A DNA stretch of 64,000 nt from Candidatus Woesearchaeota archaeon (lineage in GTDB: Archaea; Nanobdellota; Nanobdellia; Woesearchaeales; GCA-2686295). Within the stretch, counting starts at the first letter, position 1; each line of letters starts with the position of its first letter. The stretch is from the NCBI GenBank assembly GCA_013202845.1, contig JABMPT010000012.1:44732-108731 (forward strand), read 5' to 3'. The notes under the pieces were generated by a model. It saw only the letters and a list, made by a program, of their open reading frames with translations, was not told the origin of the DNA and did no database searches. The position numbers and the translations under genes were made by a program. Below, one piece after another: positions 33,501 through 40,835 of this stretch.

Positions 33501-33592
33501 TTCTAACAGGCACAGCAACTAATGATGAGATAGAACACTTAGATGCGTTCTATAAAGGAATGTTGGGTTGGCATGAACCTGAGAATAAATAA
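30527..33592 (+). CDS. Family B DNA polymerase homologue, exonuclease motifs intact, polymerase motifs lost
   Basis: Numbering is from the TTG at 30506. Exo I is DFETT (230-234), Exo II HNYLTFDYGKADQLG (372-386) and Exo III KYALRDSMKSL (486-496), with the DxE, NxxxFD and YxxxD residues of the 3'-5' exonuclease. The thumb region (about 850-960) still follows PolB, with LVEKRIRVGETYIYN near its end. Motif A (DxxSLYPS) is not found, motif B (KxxxNSxYG) reads AIIEYPLFK, and motif C may be KDSDTI, so polymerisation is probably lost. Predicted role: exonuclease or structural subunit. GTG 30527 is about 27 nt after a TATA-like box. Confidence 0.75.
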   Translation: MAQTDETRVVTYLELDGSLEGRLLSKVKVDSWEINPKDNRFVNPRTDVLHIPRRFPTNHFLESERPRVGDMIQDKLEFQRRMIENDYRDILEQKRAMLEEKSPNSKAAKKLSEEMQMIEMAIRRLSSTISYKSPGRIGDQFVYVIETPHLSDDQLTYLNDLYHHNKRYTKSTDLIKLDMGFPFNELIFSDGKCSPIEDLFAAKRENGVLNLETFLNSSICSGDFETTDWNIITLSPEDKLTASLELIRKYHLTQDETEEKDLLSLTRSQLLDLVEEKRDSVREEQIVVGTLSYFRSVKDLLKGNWKESRHIIISVLPLAKSMGVKAPISDLIIKPELYSLSNQKELTDKFGSFVMQLNPFHMTGHNYLTFDYGKADQLGLELTIGINGEVPKYMWGLLNKYVKIRVSKGRMDIDPVLFYQHYSPWTLNNKLDTVFQDLTGRIEKKEMTHLVLEETIQRILKGEELTEQERVKIGDILHKYALRDSMKSLINGVLLAPEIAEMALMFRTLFHRVCSTDKKRLSEEYWNRRSLDKTLTFRYTDPRKESLTVTDTLRKIYRARGDTKMIKWEDFKAEDFHHRLMKYLAKTGKSKKGLAKCRLIYLHPHVEALKDFFINDENAMRIYNRSSKPEEEQTSKGLGFIKKGFEVFRNLFIDKKTKELLQEMLHTSKSRIRGYRALEAIIEYPLFKIMEYSDKKLTKLMNSRGDKTLEWRFSKEFNLQEDSNNIQKYHNRLVKYYKSLKRGLENETVVNQYRNFILVKDSDTIDDCCQKIEEYNFGTVFGEVDALSIADSMFAASYKGQLINFGFADPRSNKGKKNEATKDTLKIILNKMLVERDFAEALKAVRDLSWGIQNNLIEEEMLQYKVDKVKKNFSEYSDAATQWYIPKLVEKRIRVGETYIYNPDVKELMEEVFGVKIDFYDGRIHYELTKEGRKKQTPDGIALDEKENLGKEKAGHVRRLIEAAFPLDLELDLMRPQQDLFEREAPNIIRGVLTGTATNDEIEHLDAFYKGMLGWHEPENK

Positions 33593-33627
33593 TATTTATA
33601 TATTATTACCACTTTCCAAGAAATAAA

Positions 33628-34626
33628 ATGAGCTTAGACAAAGTAATTGATACTATTAATGACTTAAACAAACAAGGAATCGAACTAACTGAAACGAATG
33701 AACCTGATAGATATTCTAAAGCACTTGCGCTACATGAAGACGCAGCATCTCTTGTAAAAGATAATTCTGAAGTTCATCCAGATTATATACTTGTAACAGG
33801 TGCTAATATTGTTTATGCTATGAGGCATTTGATTAATGATCGGGTTGAACTTGAGAATATATTAAGGGACACTGAGAGAGAATGGATGAAGCGAATATGC
33901 AATATGAAATTTGAAAGACCTCACTTTGGGCAAGCCAGATTACATGAGGAAATGGGGCTTGTAATGCGTTTTTCTAGGCCAGAAGATAATCCTTTACCTG
34001 CCATCCGAGAAAGCTTACAATATCTTGATAACGCTGCAAGAGAATATTCCTTTTCGCTAAAAGAAATCGACATCTCGATTGTTGATGAGGCTGAAATAAA
34101 CAAAAGATCCTTTAGAATTCATGGACTATTATCAATGGCTTATTTAAATGTACATAAGATAGGAGATTCAGGAGGACATCCTTTTTGTAATGAAGATCCT
34201 TTGGAAGAAAGCCTAAAATTTGCAAAAGAAGAAATAGAGCTAAGGAAAAACAATGGCGAATCAGAAGGGCATGATCTTATGAATGCTTATCACACCTATG
34301 CAAGGGCCCTAATAGAGAAAGGGATAGCAACGAGAGAGAATAGACCTTATATTGGAGCAAGACATTATCTTAATGAAGCAATGGCTCTTACTGATAACAA
34401 ACGAGTTCGCACGGTTCTAACATTTAGACATGCATGGTTAGATTTTAATCAACGTGAAGGTTCTGGTGGATTACATCAGTCTATGGACAATTTAACTTTA
34501 GTTATAAAAAATCAGCAACACCTAACAGATGGAGATAGAAATGTCCTAAAAAAAGAACTGTTCAAGATGGCTAATTTCTTTAAGGGAGACCATCTTAAAG
34601 GTGTACAAGGAATGTATTTCAAATAA
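33628..34626 (+). CDS. Helical hypothetical protein, possibly TPR-like
   Basis: A 332-aa soluble protein made of amphipathic helices. Several helix pairs with Ala/Leu/Tyr spacing (NAYHTYARALIEKGIATREN, about residues 211-230; ARHYLNEAMALTDNKRVRT, about 248-266) resemble tetratricopeptide repeats, though they are degenerate. No catalytic motif. It lies 35 nt after the PolB-like gene with a TATA-like tatttatatatt between and 60 nt before the Rad50-like gene, so it may be an adaptor in the same process. That link is only positional. Confidence 0.55.
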   Translation: MSLDKVIDTINDLNKQGIELTETNEPDRYSKALALHEDAASLVKDNSEVHPDYILVTGANIVYAMRHLINDRVELENILRDTEREWMKRICNMKFERPHFGQARLHEEMGLVMRFSRPEDNPLPAIRESLQYLDNAAREYSFSLKEIDISIVDEAEINKRSFRIHGLLSMAYLNVHKIGDSGGHPFCNEDPLEESLKFAKEEIELRKNNGESEGHDLMNAYHTYARALIEKGIATRENRPYIGARHYLNEAMALTDNKRVRTVLTFRHAWLDFNQREGSGGLHQSMDNLTLVIKNQQHLTDGDRNVLKKELFKMANFFKGDHLKGVQGMYFK

Positions 34627-34686
34627 TTTTTTTTATTAATTCTGTTACAAAAATAATTTAAACTATCAAATCCTTCTACAATAATA

Positions 34687-36753
34687 ATGATAATAAATTC
34701 TATTAAACTTAAGAATATACGTTCTTACACAGACGAAGAGATTAACTTTCCAGAGGGTTCTGTAATGCTGTCTGGAGATATAGGCACTGGCAAGACCAGT
34801 ATTCTGTTATCAGTAGAATTTGCATTGTTTGGCATAATACGAGGTCAGGTTACTGGCAGCAGTTTGTTGAGACATGGAAAAAATGAAGGATTTGTGGAAT
34901 TAGCCTTTACATTGGAAGGAAAGAAGATAACTATAAGGAGGCATCTTAAAAGAAGCAAAAAGACAGTTGCACAAGATTCTGGATATATAATTATTGGCAA
35001 TGACAAGCATGACTTAACACCAGTTGAGTTGAAATCAAAGATACTTGAGCTTATAGGATACCCTGATGAGTTATTGACAAAATCAAAATCATTAATCTAC
35101 AGATATACAGTATACACACCTCAGGAAGAAATGAAGCAGATACTGTTTGAATCTGTTGATGAAAGACTCGATGTTCTTAGAAGAATATTTGACATAGACA
35201 AGTACAAGAGGATAAAAGGGAACGTGCTTAATTACATTAAAGCCTTGAAAACAAAAAAGACAGAGCTAGAGACAAGGATAGAGGATTTAGAAGAAAAGAA
35301 AAAAGAGCACAAAGAATACCAGGAGAAAATAAGCAGGATAAAAGCAGAAACTGCAAAGATACAACAAGTCATAGATATTATTCAAAAAGAATTGAAAGAA
35401 AAAGAAGCAAGAGTTAAAGACTTTGAAGATGAGATAAAGAAGATAGAGTCTCTGAAGAATCAGATGGAGATAAAAACAAACGATGTGAATAATAAAAAAG
35501 AAAAAATAACTAATGATAAAAGAGAGCTAAAAGATGTAAATGAAAACATTCTGAAGATAAGCAAGGAGTTGGAAGGTTCTGAAACAATAAATATTGATGA
35601 ATTAAGGAAACAAAAGCAAGGATTGGAAGAGGAGAAAAAGAAACTGTCTGATAACCTTGAGAAAATAAATGATCGTGAATCAACATTCAATGCTATGAAG
35701 AATAACTCTGATGAAATAATGAAAAAACTATCTTCACTTGATGAATGTCCTGTTTGTAAGCAGAATGTTGATGATGCTCACAAGCATAGAGTAAGGGAAC
35801 GAGAGAACAAAAAAGTTCTGGATATTGAAAAGCAATTATCAAAACTCTTTGAACTAAAAAAACAAAGAAAGACTGAGCTTGAAGAGATTGGTAAAAAAAT
35901 AACTGAACTGACAGATAAACTCAGTAAACAAGAAGTGACAATTGTCAAGAAAGAGAGATTAGAAGAGTACAAAAAAAAGAAAGAAAATTTGATGAAAGAG
36001 CAATTAAGACTTAAATCAGAGGTTGAGAAGTGTTCTAAGGAAGTTCAGGAGATAAGAAAAACTCTTGAAACAAAAAAAGGCATTCAGGAAAATTATTCAG
36101 AAGCAAGGAAAATGATGGAATCAGTTAGGGATAAGCAGAAAACAGAAGAGATAAAGAAAGCAGAGTTTGTCAGAGAGCAGAGAACTTTGGAAGAGGTTAT
36201 GACCAAAGTAAAATCAGACATTGAAAAAAAGGAAAAATCAAAAAAAGAGTTGTCATCTGTTACTGAACTGCAGACGTGGATGATGAAATTCTTCCTGAAT
36301 CTGGTTTACTTGATGGAAAAGCAGATAATGCTGAACATACATCAAGAATTTAACGAACATTTCCAGGAATGGTTCAATACCTTGATAGAAGATGAGAGTT
36401 TGAATGTTAGATTGGATGAAACATTCACACCAATTATAGAACAGAATGGTTATGATACTTTCCTAATCAATCTTTCAGGTGGAGAGCGAACCTCGGTTGC
36501 ATTGGCCTACAGGCTTGCTCTAAACAAGGTAATCAATGATTTCATAGGATTGGTGAAAACAAAAGATTTGTTGATATTGGATGAGCCAACAGATGGGTTT
36601 TCTTCAGAGCAACTCGACAAGATAAGAGAGGTTTTGGAGCAGATAAGGATAAAACAGATTCTTCTTGTAAGCCATGAACCAAAACTGGAGAGTTATGTAG
36701 ATCATATAATAAGAGTTCATAAAGAAGAACATGTGAGCAGAGTTATTAGTTGA
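34687..36753 (+). CDS. rad50: Rad50-like SMC-family ATPase
   Basis: DNA double-strand-break repair ATPase architecture. Walker A GDIGTGKTS is at residues 30-38, a long coiled coil follows, the zinc hook CPVC is at 354-357, the second coil returns, then the ABC signature LSGGERTS (596-603), Walker B LLILDEPTDG and the H-loop LLVSHEP. At 688 aa it is shorter than typical archaeal Rad50 (about 850-900), mainly in the coils. Its usual partners Mre11, HerA and NurA are not adjacent. It is the last gene of the plus-strand run starting with the PolB-like gene. Confidence 0.88.
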   Translation: MIINSIKLKNIRSYTDEEINFPEGSVMLSGDIGTGKTSILLSVEFALFGIIRGQVTGSSLLRHGKNEGFVELAFTLEGKKITIRRHLKRSKKTVAQDSGYIIIGNDKHDLTPVELKSKILELIGYPDELLTKSKSLIYRYTVYTPQEEMKQILFESVDERLDVLRRIFDIDKYKRIKGNVLNYIKALKTKKTELETRIEDLEEKKKEHKEYQEKISRIKAETAKIQQVIDIIQKELKEKEARVKDFEDEIKKIESLKNQMEIKTNDVNNKKEKITNDKRELKDVNENILKISKELEGSETINIDELRKQKQGLEEEKKKLSDNLEKINDRESTFNAMKNNSDEIMKKLSSLDECPVCKQNVDDAHKHRVRERENKKVLDIEKQLSKLFELKKQRKTELEEIGKKITELTDKLSKQEVTIVKKERLEEYKKKKENLMKEQLRLKSEVEKCSKEVQEIRKTLETKKGIQENYSEARKMMESVRDKQKTEEIKKAEFVREQRTLEEVMTKVKSDIEKKEKSKKELSSVTELQTWMMKFFLNLVYLMEKQIMLNIHQEFNEHFQEWFNTLIEDESLNVRLDETFTPIIEQNGYDTFLINLSGGERTSVALAYRLALNKVINDFIGLVKTKDLLILDEPTDGFSSEQLDKIREVLEQIRIKQILLVSHEPKLESYVDHIIRVHKEEHVSRVIS

Positions 36754-37111
36754 ACTTATATGGTTTTTTGAAGAGAACATATGCACAGAGACTGTTTCCA
36801 GAGGTTTCCGGTGCTCGAACAACTGATTCTAGATCGTAATTTTTTGCTACTTCGCTTGCTTTGATTTGTATGTTTTGAATTTGTTTCATCATAACAGTTC
36901 CATCGTTCCTTGGAAGATGAAGATTAACACCTATTCCGAAGCTGTCATTTACTTTTGGATTAATAGCCCAAGTAGTCAGGTTCTCATTTTCCAGAACAGT
37001 TTCTAACTCAGCATTAGCTCTTTTTATCTTTCCTATAGGATTATTGTGTCTGTAAGATTCTGTCAGATTGTTGATTAATACTGTTATTTTATTTCTTGGC
37101 ATTATATGCAT
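36746..37111 (-). CDS. Hypothetical protein, 121 aa
   Basis: No family recognised. A mixed alpha/beta soluble protein; a second in-frame ATG at 37102 (MPRNKITVLINNL) may be the true start. The middle region IGVNLHLPRNDGTVM and the helix QNIQIKASEVAKNYDLESV could form a small ligand- or nucleic-acid-binding fold. It overlaps the convergent 3' end of the Rad50-like gene by 8 nt. Confidence 0.55.
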   Translation of the reverse strand: MHIMPRNKITVLINNLTESYRHNNPIGKIKRANAELETVLENENLTTWAINPKVNDSFGIGVNLHLPRNDGTVMMKQIQNIQIKASEVAKNYDLESVVRAPETSGNSLCAYVLFKKPYKFN

Positions 37112-37190
37112 GAAGATTAGGAATTAAAATTTGTTTAAATACTTTACTTCCTCCAAAACCTTTAAATAAACTCTTTCTTTTATTATAACC

Positions 37191-37592
37191 ATGCGTTTTA
37201 CAAAGATAACGATTATCAATTCGAGAAAGCCTGCAGTGCATGATATAAATGAACAGCTACAATGGTTTGGTGGCTCTCTAGGTCTATTTGGTACTCGGGA
37301 CAAGGATAAGAGTTGTTTCAGGGTATTCATAGTTCTGTTGAAAAATTTGAAAGAAGAAGGACCTATATCTTCTGATGAAATCGCTGATAGGACTGGTCTT
37401 ACTAGAGGTACAGTAGTGCACCATTTGAACAAGCTTATGCGCTCTGGAATTGTAACATCGGAGAAAGGTGGATACCAGTTAAAGGTTGACAAACTAGAAC
37501 ACTTAGTTGACATAATTAAGGATAATGTGGATAGAGCTTTCGACAACTTGAAAGAGATAGGCAAGGATTTGGATAAAAAGTTGGGTTTATAG
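37191..37592 (+). CDS. Winged-helix DNA-binding transcriptional regulator
   Basis: A 133-aa protein with one winged helix in the middle: EGPISSDEIADRTGLTRG (about 59-76) is helix 2 and the turn, TVVHHLNKLMRSGIVTSE (about 77-94) is the recognition helix and start of the wing. The C-terminal 35 residues form a coiled helix likely used for dimerisation. The N-terminal 45 residues are basic and unlike typical MarR proteins. TATA-like tttaaataaac lies about 27 nt before the ATG. It precedes cbf5 but no target site can be named. Confidence 0.78.
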   Translation: MRFTKITIINSRKPAVHDINEQLQWFGGSLGLFGTRDKDKSCFRVFIVLLKNLKEEGPISSDEIADRTGLTRGTVVHHLNKLMRSGIVTSEKGGYQLKVDKLEHLVDIIKDNVDRAFDNLKEIGKDLDKKLGL

Positions 37593-37630
37593 TAAACCTT
37601 TAAAAAACAGGTTTTTTTACTTCTAATACT

Positions 37631-38620
37631 ATGGGGGAACTACCTTTTGAGATTAAGAAAAGAGAACTTCTTGTGAAGAGAGATTCAGATACTGATTCTA
37701 AGTTTGGAAAAGAACCTTCTGAGAGAAGCGCTGATGAAATCATTTGTTATGGAGTTGTCAATATTGACAAACCGGCAGGTCCAAGCAGCCATCAGATATC
37801 AGCTTATACAAGAGACATTCTTGGTTTGAAAAAAGCAGGTCATTCAGGAACTCTTGATCCAGGAGTTACAGGTGTTTTACCTGTGGCAGTTGGCAATGCT
37901 ACAAGAGTTGTGCAATCATTGTTGACTGCTGGAAAAGAATATGTTTGCTTGATGAGGCTCCACGGAGATGTTGACAAAGGCAGATTAATGCAGGTCCTGA
38001 GAAAATTTGTTGGCAATATAAGACAATTACCTCCTAAGAAGAGCGCTGTAAAGAGACAATTGCGTTATCGTAGAGTTTACTATCTGGAAGTATTGGAAGT
38101 TGATGGCAGGGATGTATTGTTCAAGGTTGGCACAGAAGCGGGTACTTATATTAGGAAATTATGCCATGATATCGGCGAAACTTTGGGAATAGGTGCCCAC
38201 ATGGCTGAGCTTAGGAGAACAAAAGCAGGTCCGTTTCAAGAAGACAGTCTTTGCACTTTGCAGGATTTAAAAGATGCATTGCATTTCTATAAAGAAGATG
38301 GAGAAGATAAGTACTTGAAGAAACTGATTAATTCAGTTGAGTATGCTGTTCAACATCTTCCAAAGGTTTGGGTGCTGGATACAACTGTTGATGCTTTATG
38401 TCATGGAGCAACTCTTAAGGTTCCGGGCATTGCAAAGCTTCATGATGGCATAGAGCCGGATATGAAGATTGCTGTGATGACTTTAAAGGATGAGCTGGTT
38501 ATGACTGCTATAGCAAAGCTCAACTCAAATAAAATGTTAAAGGATGAGAAGGGTGTGGCTGCAAAACCTGATCAGGTGTTCATGAAGCCTGAAACATATC
38601 CTAAAATTGAAAAAGTATAA
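37631..38620 (+). CDS. cbf5: Cbf5, H/ACA RNP pseudouridine synthase
   Basis: Archaeal dyskerin homologue, converting uridine to pseudouridine in rRNA guided by H/ACA RNAs and probably at tRNA position 55. The TruB-type core is plain: NIDKPAGPSSHQIS (about 44-57), catalytic Asp77 within KAGHSGTLDPGVTG, then KEYVCLMRLHGDVD and GTYIRKLCHDIG. A PUA domain occupies the last 90 residues (VLDTTVDALCHGATLKVPGI, about 250-269). At 329 aa the length is normal. Confidence 0.95.
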   Translation: MGELPFEIKKRELLVKRDSDTDSKFGKEPSERSADEIICYGVVNIDKPAGPSSHQISAYTRDILGLKKAGHSGTLDPGVTGVLPVAVGNATRVVQSLLTAGKEYVCLMRLHGDVDKGRLMQVLRKFVGNIRQLPPKKSAVKRQLRYRRVYYLEVLEVDGRDVLFKVGTEAGTYIRKLCHDIGETLGIGAHMAELRRTKAGPFQEDSLCTLQDLKDALHFYKEDGEDKYLKKLINSVEYAVQHLPKVWVLDTTVDALCHGATLKVPGIAKLHDGIEPDMKIAVMTLKDELVMTAIAKLNSNKMLKDEKGVAAKPDQVFMKPETYPKIEKV

Positions 38621-38648
38621 ATATGATTAGATAATTACATGAATAAAA

Positions 38649-38984
38649 ATGGCTAAGAAAAAAGCTTCTAAAAAGTCTGTTCCTAAAGTCAGTCCTAAAG
38701 AGAAGAAAAGGAAGAAAGCAAACAAATACATTTTCTGGGGTTCATGGATTATATGGGCTCTTGTCATGCTTCCGCAATACTTGCCGAACAAATGCGCTGC
38801 ATTTTTTGAACCAATACTACATGCTTCTTTTGAATGTCCTATGATTTCAATGATCATAAGTTTGATACTTGGTTCATTGTTCATGGCATTCTTGACATGG
38901 ATTGTTGGCTGGATAGTCATATGGCTATACTTCTACCATAAGGAATTGACCTGGAAGAACATTAAAGACTTCTTTAAGGAGTAA
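38649..38984 (+). CDS. Small membrane protein with lysine-rich N-terminus
   Basis: Residues 1-25 are a lysine-rich tail (MAKKKASKKSVPKVSPKEKK), followed by two hydrophobic helices (about 30-45 and 70-98) and a charged C-terminus. No family recognised. The tail may bind nucleic acid or ribosomes at the membrane. It starts 28 nt after cbf5 and ends 1 nt before the next gene, which has a similar N-terminal tail. Confidence 0.6.
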   Translation: MAKKKASKKSVPKVSPKEKKRKKANKYIFWGSWIIWALVMLPQYLPNKCAAFFEPILHASFECPMISMIISLILGSLFMAFLTWIVGWIVIWLYFYHKELTWKNIKDFFKE

Positions 38985-38985
38985 A

Positions 38986-39273
38986 ATGGCTAAGAAAAAG
39001 GCTGCAAAGAAGAAGCAAATAGCTAAGAAAAAGCTTAAAAAAGACAAAGTAGCTTTACTCCTCTCAATAGTTCCTGGTCTTGGACAGTTGTACAAGAAAG
39101 ACTGGGTTGATTTATTTGCAATTTATTTTGGATTCTTAGTGGCTTTATGGTGCTGGGGTGTGAAGAATATTTTGCCAGAAGAGATGTTCTGGTTTGGCTT
39201 TTTGAATGTAGTTGCTTGGATTATTCTAATAGGAACCTATGTTTGGAACTTGATTGATGCTTATAGAAGCTAG
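38986..39273 (+). CDS. Small TM2-like membrane protein with lysine-rich N-terminus
   Basis: A 95-aa protein with the basic tail MAKKKAAKKKQIAKKKLKKD and then a TM2-like module: VALLLSIVPGLGQLYKKDW (about 22-40) gives the first helix with its P-G-L-G-Q-L-Y turn, and two more hydrophobic helices follow. It is coupled to the preceding gene, separated by a single base, and its last 4 nt overlap the convergent PIN gene. Function unknown. Confidence 0.65.
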   Translation: MAKKKAAKKKQIAKKKLKKDKVALLLSIVPGLGQLYKKDWVDLFAIYFGFLVALWCWGVKNILPEEMFWFGFLNVVAWIILIGTYVWNLIDAYRS

Positions 39274-39749
39274 AACTTATTCAAAACTTTAATATTGTAT
39301 TTCTGCAGAAAGTTCTCCAATCTTACGTTGAAGATATCGTGCTTGTCCCTTGTCAATACATCTGCTTTTGTTTTTATAGCTGCTGCTAGCAACACTGCAT
39401 CGCTGGGATCATGCTCTTTCTCATCAAGCTCTGGCAAGATACTTTTGACAAATTCATGCTCTTGTTTTGGATTACCAGGATGAACAGGGACTTCAACTAC
39501 AAACAAGTTCTCAACTTTATGAAAGAATTTCCTTGTTGCAACCTTTATATTGTCATGCAAGTGGTGTTCGACATGAATCAATTCTTCAACATTGAAAGAT
39601 GTAACTGCACATCTATTCTTTTCCAGAAACTCTTTGAAATGTTTTTCCTTGTGATGCTCAAATATCCAGATAAAGAAGCAGGTATCTATTAGATAGTCTA
39701 CTTTATCATTTAATGTTAGCTTTGGTAAATTAGAGAATAGTTCTTTCAT
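39270..39749 (-). CDS. PIN domain protein (putative ribonuclease)
   Basis: PIN-fold nuclease of about 159 aa. The first acidic residue is in VDYLIDTCFFIW (Asp22), the second in SFNVEELIHVEHH, the third in DPSDAVLLAAAI and the fourth in DVLTRDKHDIF. This set of acidic residues is what the metal-dependent nuclease needs. It starts at the stop of the DUF357 gene, forming a two-gene unit. A toxin role is possible, but the DUF357 partner is not a known antitoxin, so a housekeeping RNA-processing role is as likely. Confidence 0.75.
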   Translation of the reverse strand: MKELFSNLPKLTLNDKVDYLIDTCFFIWIFEHHKEKHFKEFLEKNRCAVTSFNVEELIHVEHHLHDNIKVATRKFFHKVENLFVVEVPVHPGNPKQEHEFVKSILPELDEKEHDPSDAVLLAAAIKTKADVLTRDKHDIFNVRLENFLQKYNIKVLNKF

Positions 39750-40033
39750 TAGTCATCCACCGTAAACAATCTTGAGTCATTAACTTTAAACAATCCAATT
39801 CTGGCGCCTGCATCCAGCCATCCATGAGCATAATTTAATGCTCCGAAAGCAAGAACAAAATCACCTTTCTCTTTGAAATGCTGTGCATCAGAACAGTAGC
39901 GAGAGGCCATGTCTAAGAAGTCATCTGCTTCTTTTTCAAAATCTTTTCTTTTTTCAGCTTTCTTAGCAACTTCCAGAGCTTCATTTGTTATGGAGAAATA
40001 TTTTTCAAGTTTTTCTTCAGTTATTTCTTTCAT
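39749..40033 (-). CDS. DUF357 family protein
   Basis: A 94-aa helical protein matching, from memory, the archaeal DUF357 family: the C-terminal part FKEKGDFVLAFGALNYAHGW (about 55-74) followed by LDAGARIGLF is characteristic. It is probably a HEPN-like helical bundle without obvious catalytic residues. Start and stop codons overlap those of the SDR gene upstream and the PIN gene downstream, so all three are co-translated. Function not known. Confidence 0.75.
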   Translation of the reverse strand: MKEITEEKLEKYFSITNEALEVAKKAEKRKDFEKEADDFLDMASRYCSDAQHFKEKGDFVLAFGALNYAHGWLDAGARIGLFKVNDSRLFTVDD

Positions 40034-40749
40034 TTTCTAATCATGTTGATTGGATAATAAGGAACTATAGTTACTTCTGGGATATTGACTCTTTGTGGAA
40101 GTTTTGCAAGATAAACAACTGTGTCTGCTATATCTGATGGCTGGAGTATTTTTTCTTTTTGCAGGTTAGCATATTGATTCTTAACAGCGACCATTCCAGG
40201 ACATACTGTGTGAACCTTTACACTGAAGGGTTTTAGCTCTTCAGCAATTGATTCTCCCATTTTTATAACTCCTGCTTTTGAAGCTCCATATGCACTTTGG
40301 CTTGGATTTTCTTTGACTCCGGAGCCAGATGAGATGTTTATTATTGCTCCTGATTTCTGTTCTTTCATGATTGGCACAACTAGTTTTGTGATGAAATATA
40401 ATCCTCTAAGATTCAGGTTCATCATATTATCAAAGTTTTCCATTGGGAAGTCATCTATATTTCCGCCCAGAGCAACTCCTGCGTTATTAACTAATATATC
40501 TATCTTTCCGAAGCTTTTCATGATCGAGTCAATCATATTCTTAACTTCGTTGTCATTGGTTATATCAATTTGGAAATAATAAGCATCTCCGCCTTTGGAT
40601 TTTATTCTTTCAGTGTTTTTCATAAGCAGATTAGCACGTCTAGCGCATAGAATAACTTTTGCTCCTTCCCCCCCAAATTTTTCTGCAATAGCCTCACCAA
40701 TGCCGCTACTAGAACCTGTTACAATGATTATCTTTTCTTTTAAGTCCAT
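40030..40749 (-). CDS. Short-chain dehydrogenase/reductase
   Basis: Classical SDR of 239 aa. The cofactor site TGSSSGIGEA is at residues 11-20, CARRAN follows beta-2 and suggests NADP preference, NNAGVALG is near 90, the catalytic Ser is in ISSGSG and the Tyr/Lys pair in YGASK. The ending is truncated relative to many SDRs, with a proline-rich tail. Substrate unknown. First gene of the operon with DUF357 and PIN proteins, with a promoter (ttttaaaggtttgc region) upstream. Confidence 0.9.
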   Translation of the reverse strand: MDLKEKIIIVTGSSSGIGEAIAEKFGGEGAKVILCARRANLLMKNTERIKSKGGDAYYFQIDITNDNEVKNMIDSIMKSFGKIDILVNNAGVALGGNIDDFPMENFDNMMNLNLRGLYFITKLVVPIMKEQKSGAIINISSGSGVKENPSQSAYGASKAGVIKMGESIAEELKPFSVKVHTVCPGMVAVKNQYANLQKEKILQPSDIADTVVYLAKLPQRVNIPEVTIVPYYPINMIRK

Positions 40750-40835
40750 AGTTTGTTGTATTTGAGATTAATTTTTAAAGGTTTGCTAAGAATATTTTAG
40801 AAAAGTTTAAATATAGTTAATTTCGAAAATACTTT

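Noticed and set aside
30506..33592. Active replicative PolB
   Set aside because: Motifs A and B are missing or altered, so I call it an exonuclease-bearing homologue only.
39270..40033. PIN/DUF357 pair as a toxin-antitoxin module
   Set aside because: DUF357 is not a known antitoxin family and the genes are embedded in an operon with an SDR gene; a PIN nuclease alone is not proof.
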